Origin: Hybos culiciformis
Lineage: Eukaryota > Arthropoda > Insecta > Diptera > Hybotidae
NCBI GenBank assembly: GCA_964007475.1
Contig: OZ023273.1
Span: 105,274,485 to 105,338,484 of the forward strand
Length of the DNA: 64,000 nucleotides
Direction of reading: 5' to 3'
The stretch's first letter is position 1. The number at the start of each line of letters is the position of its first letter. A program made the translations under genes and the position numbers. A model generated the notes under the pieces. That model was not told the origin of the DNA. It saw only the letters and a list, made by a program, of their open reading frames with translations, and searched no databases. Shown here in pieces: positions 51,713 through 64,000 of this stretch.

Positions 51713-52317
51713 AATCATTCCTTATACAATTCCATACAATTTGACTTTTATCCAGCGTAAATATAGTTAAATTGCGTCGACATTATCTACACCATAAAAA
51801 TTTTCAGCCGAGAACTAATAATAATTTTTATAGCCGCAAAAAGGAACGAAAAATTTACCATACCTACTCTTTATTTTTCCACAAATTGTTGCTTTTTTTA
51901 TTTGTTTTCATTTTGTAGCGTGTCAAAAAGAAAAGTAATTAATTTTAATTGTCAAATAAAAAATTAGAAGCAAAACAGTAATTTTTTTCTTATTATTTTC
52001 TTTTTTAATTTAACAAAAAAAATGATTAAAAAATTATTTCCATTAATTCAATTTTAATTAATTTAAATAAAAAACAAATTTTTGTGTGAAGTGAAAAATA
52101 AAAATAAATAAAAAATAAATAAAGAATTTAAAAAACAAATATTGAAAAAAGAAAACAAAAAAATTCGTATAAGAAAAAAAATCTGTCATTGTCACACCTT
52201 AAAAAAATAATTTTTTAAATTAATAATTAAAAAAGTGAAATAAATTAAGAAAAAAAAAACTATATTGTTTTTATTTTTTTTTATTTAACTCTACATTAAA
52301 AATAATTAGAAAATAAA
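51713..52317. other. Upstream region and 5' UTR of the RSK gene
   Basis: A/T homopolymer-rich stretch before the RSK start codon. It presumably contains the promoter and 5' UTR; no clear core-promoter motif could be fixed. Confidence 0.4.
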
Positions 52318-55955
<3,638 letters not shown>

Positions 55956-58900
55956 TAATTTAAAAAAAAATATGTTTTTTTATATAGTACGTAAACAACA
56001 TAAATAAGCATAAAAATTTTTCATCTTATTATTGTATCTAAATATTATTGCCGTAAGCTTATTTAAAATAATTAATTGTTTATTGAAAACAAAACAAAAC
56101 AAATATAGTTTCAAACATTTTTTTTTTTGTTAGACTCATAATTTAAAAGCTAGTGATGTGATTGAGTTAAGTTAAATTAAAAATAAAAAAATGTTTTTTT
56201 GTTGGAAAAAAATTAGAATTCTGGAAAAATAATGCTTTTTCTTTATTATTTTCGTATTATACTCAGTATTCACTTGTAAGCTTTCACTTTTTATATTTTT
56301 AAGAGCGTTCAATCAATGAAAATATTTATAGGATTATTATTTAACTTCGCTTAAATCACAAAACTAAACTTTATCATAAATAAGTATGTTTGATCAAATT
56401 TGACGGATTAGTTACACTGATTTTTCGTATTAAACAGAATGAATTTTATAAATAATGATAAAATTGTTTTTTTTTATTTTTATATATTTTAAAAAAATAT
56501 GAAATATTAAAATACATTTTTTCCGCCCGATTTATTCGTAAAAGAAACAAATTTCCTTATTTGATTCCCAACATAATGACGTATCACTATCGTTAAAAGA
56601 AATGTCAATTTGATCAAAAAAAAAATATTTTTTTTTTGTTATTTTTATCGAAAAAATATTCAAGCAATTATGAGGCAGCACTATATAAATAAAGCCAAAA
56701 ATAACGAACAATTTTGTTTAAAATAAAACTAATATTATGAGCTTTTCTTTACAGAAGCATAGTTATATACACAATACATGAAAATATAATATAAATAAAA
56801 ATATATTATATATAAACAAAAATATATATTATATAAACAAAAATATATATTATATACACAATATTTAACATTAGACTGAGTCAAAAAAAAATATTTTGTT
56901 TTATTTATTGTTTAATTACCTTTATCAAATTCTTATTTTATTTAAAAACTAGCTCTCTAGCTTTTTTCTAATATTTTGGTTAAATGCCACAATTTTGGCC
57001 TAATTAATTAGAGTACAATTTGTAAAAAAAAAAAAATACTAATGAAAAAATGAATTATGTAGTTTTTATTAGTCAATTAAAAGAATTTAAATTTTTACAA
57101 ATAAATTATTTATGAAAAAATAATTAAAATTTTTAAATAAAATATACATGCTCTCTGTATTTCTAGAATCAAACATTACAGATGACCAAAGTATTCTTTG
57201 ATGTTTGACAAATCTTACTTTTTTAATCTTAAAATCTATTTGAAATAGGGTTTTATGGCATTATCATTATCAGTGTAAAGTTTTCTAAATATAAAAAAAT
57301 TTTATTGTCGAATTTAAATTTTTTTTTAGAAGTATAATAAGTTTTAATATATATAGAAATTGTTTTGATAAATATTTTTCAATGAAAAACAAAGTTGTAA
57401 ATTTCAGTATGGATTATCTAATAGTCGCCCACTATATTTCGTAACGAATATAAATATAATAATAATAGAATGGAATGAGTCTATTTGATTAGGGTAATTT
57501 TTGGGCGAATTAGTTAAGTTTCGTTTACGAAGTAAATAATATCTGTTTCTTAATAAACTGCTTAGATATATGTAACATCCCTTTGGAGGGAAAATTTTTC
57601 ATATCAATTGTGATTATTTCATAAAATTAAATTTTTGAAATTCCAATCAGAATAATTCCAGGTTTTTATTAATCTTTCAAGGAAGAAAGAAATGCACAAA
57701 ATTTCTTTACAATATTGGCTGATGTAGTTTTTAGTTCTTTTAAGCTTTTGTTATAATGAAATATCTTATATAATTGTAGTCTCCAATATCACAAAATAAT
57801 TTTATCTTTTTAATTAAAAAAAAAAAAAAAATACACTAAAATAATTAAGATTATGCTAAATAATAAAAAAAAATTAAATTTATTGCGGAATCCAATGAGC
57901 TCAAAATTGATAATCGGACAGTTAACTGTGATTATAATTAAATTGACATTTTAGATTTTATATCATTTTTAGAAAACAAAAAAAAAATAAATAAAAATAT
58001 TTATAAATTAAAAAATAAAAATATTTATAACTTATTATTATTATATATAAAATTGTGGCATTTTTTTATATATATTATACATAGTCAAAAGAAATAAAAA
58101 AAAATTTTTTTTTTTATCTTTTAAATAAATAAAAATAAATAGAAATAGAAATAGAAAAAAATTGTTTCATATATTATAATTTAATAGTTTAATATTAGTC
58201 ACAGTCGTTCTCAAAGAAAACTAAATTTTACGTAGTTTATAAATTTTTTATAAAACTTCAATTTTTCTTTTGTATACAAGTACGTATATTTCTCTTAAAA
58301 TTAGATACATTAGATCCTTGTTCCAATATTTTATTAATTAAACTGCATAAAGTTATAATATAATTTGTTATATAATATATGATGACAATTAATTAAAATT
58401 CAATTAATTCAATTATAATCTTCCTAGATAGAAATATTAAGATCTATTTAGTAAAAAAAAAAAAAAAAATTGATTAAAAAAAATTTTTTTCATCTAATTT
58501 ACATTATAGTTTTGCTTATCAAATTCCGTATTATAATAATAATATTATTATGTTATTCAATTAATATTATTTTTTAGATTATTGAAAAAATAAAAATAAA
58601 ATTAAAAAAATTAAAATAAACCTTTTCCATTAAATTATAAGTAAAAATGAAAATAAAAAAAAAAATTTTTGCCTTGTATATTTGTAGTTATAAAAAAAAA
58701 AATTATTTAAAAATAATTATTATAAAAATAATCATTTAATAATATATATCTTTAAAAATAAATTTTTTTTATTCTTATTAAAATATTTAAATTTTAGAAA
58801 TTTTTGCCGCCCTTGAATCTGCATTGTCGCATTGATGAGTTTACATGCGATATCTGGAATGTAGAGAAGAATTTAATTGGATGTTCTTTAGATGTTGATT

Positions 58901-61900
58901 AGGTCTGCATAAGCCTAATAAAACCTATTAACTCTTGTACTCCTATAAATTTAAATTAATTTTGTAATTTTTCTGTTTTTTCTTCTTTTTTTCTGTAATT
59001 TAACTCTACAAAAATATCCAATTATTTTCATTTTATGGAAGTTTTTAACTTATTGCGTTTAAAAATCATATTCTAATTTAATTAAAATTATAAATTATTC
59101 ATTATTAATACCAATTATTAATTCCACCTACTACCTAATGAATAAAAACAATAATAAAAACAATTAAGGTGAAGCGCCCCGATTGACTACGTCAAAAGTT
59201 AGAAATGTTTTCTCATATTATATCTATCATGTGTTTTGGTTGTATAATGTTATGATTTTTGTTATTCAAACAACACAACTTGTTTAGGTTTTAAGAACAA
59301 GTTTATCTCACCTTAATTTGCTTATTTTTCGCATTAAATTGTATTTTGTTTATAATTATTGCTTTGCTTAAAAAAAGACCATAAACAAAATAAGTTGGAT
59401 ATTAAATTAATATAATATTTGTATAATTTTAAAAATATTTGAATAACAAATTATTATTTACATATTTTTTATTCTAATAAATTTGTAAGATTTTTGCATA
59501 TTTTTATGGAATATCATTCTAGTAAAAAATGATAAAATAAATGCATAGGCGTTAAAAATAATGTACATACGTAATTTTTAATTATTTCATTATTTGTGTT
59601 GGAATTGGAATGTAGGAATATAGACATTTATTTTGAAAGAAAAAAGAAAAATTTTCACCGCTATGGGAAAATTGTTATTAAGTGTAATACTAATATATAT
59701 TTTAAGAAGAATTATGGTATTGACAACAGACATTCATTTCAATTTGAATTTTTTAATTTTGTTAGAATGATGTATAAAATATTAGGTAAAAATTAAATAC
59801 ATTTTTACTAATTAATACTTTAAGAAATTTATTTAAATTTTTTTTTTAGTTATTTATTCAATGGTTTTAACTCTATCATCTTAAATTAAAAAAAACATAA
59901 GTTTTTAACTAATTTTAGCAATGCAGATACATTACTTTGTTTCAGAAATTAAATTTCTCTGTTAACTTAATTAAAAAAAGGATCAATTCAAAATCATTTT
60001 ATTGAATTTATTTATACTACTGTATCTAATTTATTCTTTTATATGGTAATTTTCTAGAAATAATTGTTATGCAATATATCACATATAAATATTAACAAAA
60101 TAACACGCACATTCCTCGTGCAATTTCTTTCTTTTTCGGTCAAAAATACAGAAAAAAAAAAGTTAAATGTACACGTATTGCATAGGTAAAAAATATTTAT
60201 AATGTAATTTTATATAAATGCAAAAAAAAAAAACAATCTTTATTTTAATGTTAAGATATATGTATACATTTTAGCAGTATTATTTATCAGTGTCGATTGA
60301 AATTTAGCAAAAAATATTTTTAAACGAGAATGTATTATATGAAAAGATCTTCAGTTTCTTTAAAATTGGAACTTTAATAATATTGTAGTCAGAGATAATG
60401 TTTAACTAGTTTAACTAGGTAGCAAAAGTGAAATATCGCTGGGCTTCAATTAACTCTACCTAGTTTGTAACGCCTTTTTTCTATATTTATTTTAGTTATT
60501 TTATGTAATTAATTTATTTTCAATATTTCAGGTTCAGACTACAATTTTTATATTTAATTTAAAACTTTTTATTATCTTTAATTATATTAATTTATATTTA
60601 ATTATATTGCTTTAAAATTTTAAAATTATAAATTTTTACTTGTTTAAAAATTAAAAGAAAAGTATTTTTCTCAGTTCAGAATTTCAATTAATTATGCATC
60701 ATTTGGGTTTCGATGCTTGGGTGATTGTGCCTTGATTAGCTCATTTGTTCGATATATAGGTAACCAGTATGCGTTCTAGAAATTAATTTTACATTTATAT
60801 GGTTTATTTATACATAATTTTTTTCATTCATTGTGAGACGATTTGTTTTGTAGCCTGAATCATTATATTTGTTTTCACAGATAATTAAAGAATTAATCAT
60901 TTTGTACTAAAAATACTAAGAAAAGAAATTGTTTTCGAACTTAAAATATGGCTTTAAATGTTTTATTTGTATAATTTGTATTTTTTTTTAAAAACAAATT
61001 CAATTCATTCAAATAAATTGAAATAAATTGTAATGAAATTTTATGTACCTAGTGCGTTGTTTTTTGTTTGAACTTTGGACTCATGAAAGTCCGACTGAAT
61101 TATATGTTTAGTCAATGTGATTTTATTTAAAAATTTCTTATTTTTAATAATATCTTTCTATTTTAAAGCTCGCTTTCATTATGCTTTTAAATTTGTGATT
61201 TTCAACAAGTAACATGTAAATTGAAAAATAAAAACATTTTTTTTTAACATTGATATCCAATATTGTGGCTAAAATTTTTATTTATTATTTAAAAAAAAAA
61301 ATTAAAAAAATTGATCGCAATAAAAATTAATTATGTAAATTTTATATGTGCTTTATTTATTTATTTTATTTTTGCATCAAAAGTTGCATTTAAATATATG
61401 TATTTAATTTGCGTTCAAATTGCTTTTCTTATTTTTAAACTTAGTTAAATAAAAAATAACATTTTATTATCAATTTTATATATAGTACAAGCAAGCGAAC
61501 TAAAATTTATTAGTTATATTTATTTCTCTTAGAACCGGTTTTTCTCTCATTTTTCTTTTGCATTGAATATGCGGTCATATTCTAAAAAGGAACCGTCTTG
61601 GTATAAAATTATTCCAGCAAATATAGATTTTCATTCAAAAAAGATTACTTCAAAAGATACATTATTTTTACCGTGACAGTCTCGCAAACCGATCATGCAT
61701 GTTGTTCTTTTTAATTTTTAATTTAATTATTTTATACCTATCCAAAAAAAAATTTATATATAAGCCATCTTCATATATATAAGAAATTATTATCGCAAAC
61801 ATTTTTGCCGTGCTTTTCCTGCAATATATTATATTTATATCCTATGCTATGCTAATAATCTGTCTAAAGTATTTAAATCTTCAAATTCTACTGCGTATAT

Positions 61901-64000
61901 TTTTAGCTTGTTAGCTTGTATTCAAATATTACTTACTTATAAGGAAAATTTTACCATTATACATTTCACTGAATTAGGTTGTTTAAATTTTGCTATGGTG
62001 TTGAACAAAAATAAAACTTAAAAAAAAAAAAGGATCATAACAAATTTTCTATTTATAGTAAAACTAGTATTAATTCCAGTTATGGGAAAAAAAATTTTAA
62101 TTTTTTTTATTTATGTTTATAAATAGCCTAATAAATCAGTTTCATGTGCAAAATGTAATAAAAAAAAAAAAACAATTTCATAAAGAATCAGTTAAGGTTC
62201 AATTGCCTCTATTAAAAAAAAAAACAAATGAGAAAATAATATCAATAAAGAAAAATATTATCTTTTTTCTCATATGATTTATATGTGTGTACTTTGCACC
62301 ATTATAAAAGCAGTTTTCTGCCCACAAGAATCATAATTATTTTACTTGAAAATTAATTTTTATAGAGTATTGGGGGGCAGACTTGTGTATTGATAAATAT
62401 AATTTTTGTGTACATACTACACATCTTAGGCGACTATTAAATTGTAGATTCATCACACGTGTACATAATTATATGCAGATTATAAACTTAATAATATTGT
62501 TAAATGTTATGGTGTGCAAAATGTTTGCGTATTCCAGAATTAAACCAGTTTTGAAGAAATGTAAAAAAGAAAAAAAAATTACATTTTCTTGATTAAAATT
62601 TTAATTGCGTATTTAAAAAAAATATAAATATTGATAAAATAATGTGAATAAAAATAGAAATAATATGAAATATTATTTTTTTACCATGCATTAACGACTA
62701 TGTTCACGAGACAATCACATTTTTTTAATTTCCTAATAACATGTTACAAATAAAATTATTGTGCATTCAATGCATTTCTGGGCTTTAATTTCTATTTAAA
62801 TTGATATTACATTATAGATATTTTCAATAGAAAGTCTAAGTTTTTTTTTTTATTTGCTAAAAGATTTCTATATTCCAATTCTAATTGATCTCTGTACGCA
62901 CTATATAGTGTGTAACAAAATTATTTCAAATGTACAATTGAAAATGCAATTGAATTCTTTTATTCAAAATTCTACTTAAAACAACTTCATTCAAACTTCA
63001 TTCAAACTTGGTTTTGAGTTTTGTCTATAATAACAAAATAAATTAATATCGAACTTAAGATCTGAACCTACTCCAACAAAAAACATATTACATCAAGTGA
63101 ATATTTCATTGAAGAATAAAAGAGATAGAATTATAATAAGATTTCTTAAAATTGGCATCTTTTAATAAAAATTGGAGCAAATCTCTTGGATTATTTTTTC
63201 AATTTTTTAATTATGTGTCCAATTGACCCTTAATTTGTTCGTTGGGTTGTGCTATTAATCCAAATGCACACGCAATGATAATAATATACATAGCGTACTA
63301 TGTCAATTAATTTTCACATAATTATGAAAATCAAAACAATTTTTTATTTTTTTGTTGCTGAAAACTGTTCAATTCTTATTGCTGCTTAACATTAAAGTGT
63401 AGTGTTATGTTGAGCTGTATTTATATGTATTTGTTGTTATTGATATAGTTTTTATGTCATATTTAGTATATTTAGGTTGAGTGAAATTGAACGATCAAAG
63501 GTTGATCAGATAGTAAACAATAATAAAAATAATAAATAAAAATATTCTATAGAGAATAAAAAAAAAAATATTCAACATTGGAATTTAAGAATTATTAACT
63601 TGGTTTGTTTATTTTAACAATAATATAAGATAATAGGTGATAATTAGAAAAATGAAACTTATTTTCTTGATAAGGATAAGAAGACAGATAAATGTAAACA
63701 AAGACCAATACGGGCACAATGACTGAATTATTATTTATTATTGATTTTGCGATTATAAATTTTTTATTATAAAGATGACGGGCGCTAGCTATTTGATATG
63801 ATTACTCTAATTTCTTATATTTTTTTTTTTCATAACAGAATAATAAAAACAATTTATCTATAAGTTGAGCAATTAAGAAAAATAATCAAGATTCGCATAT
63901 ATATATTTGAAAAAAAAAACTTATCAATAATGTACATTGGGCCCAACATTTTAAATGGTGTACTTAAATTAAAGTTCAATAAGCAATTAAAAGATCCTCA
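55956..64000. other. AT-rich region downstream of RSK, no supported gene
   Basis: About 8 kb. The first part must contain the RSK 3' UTR, with many AATAAA-type signals, so the real site cannot be chosen. A tandem AAACAAAAATATATATTATA repeat lies at about 56793-56863 and AT-rich simple repeats at about 57960-58150. Slightly more complex patches at about 58800-58930 and 60690-60790 show no open frame worth calling. It could be intergenic or a long intron of a gene beyond the window. Confidence 0.5.
56793..56863. repeat. AT-rich tandem repeat, about 25-bp period
   Basis: Three imperfect copies of (A)AACAAAAATATATATTATAT-like sequence, probably in or just past the RSK 3' UTR. Confidence 0.7.

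Noticed and set aside
62383..62592. 69-codon plus-strand ORF
   Set aside because: No domain, no conserved motif and no supporting signals.

Overview
This is a strongly AT-rich stretch of nuclear DNA from an arthropod, almost certainly an insect. The evidence is small GT-AG introns, exon sets that rebuild complete animal proteins, a gcm-family gene, and a CYLD with only one CAP-Gly domain. I cannot fix the order or species. No bacterial, viral or organellar gene set was seen.

Layout: (1) 1-3.2 kb probably holds the last intron and a short terminal exon of a plus-strand gene that begins before the window. (2) 3.2-10.6 kb is intergenic, ending in a clear hAT-type MITE beside gcm. (3) 10.7-12.5 kb is gcm (glial cells missing), three coding exons, about 522 aa. 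(4) 12.5-21.7 kb is AT-rich with no firm gene. (5) 21.8-28.5 kb is an eight-exon HOIL-1/RBCK1-like RBR ubiquitin ligase of about 1774 aa. Its C-terminal part has the HOIL-1 order LTM-UBL-NZF-RBR, preceded by an extension of about 1100 residues with a second NZF finger and Cobl-like KRAP motifs. (6) 28.5-32.3 kb is intergenic with a tRNA-like element. (7) 32.4-36.2 kb, minus strand, is Maf1. (8) 40.1-46.6 kb is CYLD, with an internal alternative first exon for a shorter form. (9) 47.0-49.8 kb, minus strand, is FARSB (cytosolic Phe-tRNA synthetase beta), convergent with CYLD. (10) 50.0-51.7 kb is a cluster of foldback transposons, one with a perfect 8-bp target duplication. (11) 52.3-56.0 kb is p90 RSK (S6kII). 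(12) 56-64 kb is AT-rich without a supported gene.

Functional links: the HOIL-1-like ligase and CYLD act on the same ubiquitin-signalling axis, as possible writer-complex subunit and eraser, and their coding regions lie about 11.6 kb apart. Maf1 (Pol III repression), FARSB (translation) and RSK (growth signalling) are housekeeping or growth genes with no evident shared regulation here. Exon junctions were worked out by hand from GT/AG sites, reading-phase continuity and protein-family fit. UTR ends and transcription starts are not resolved.
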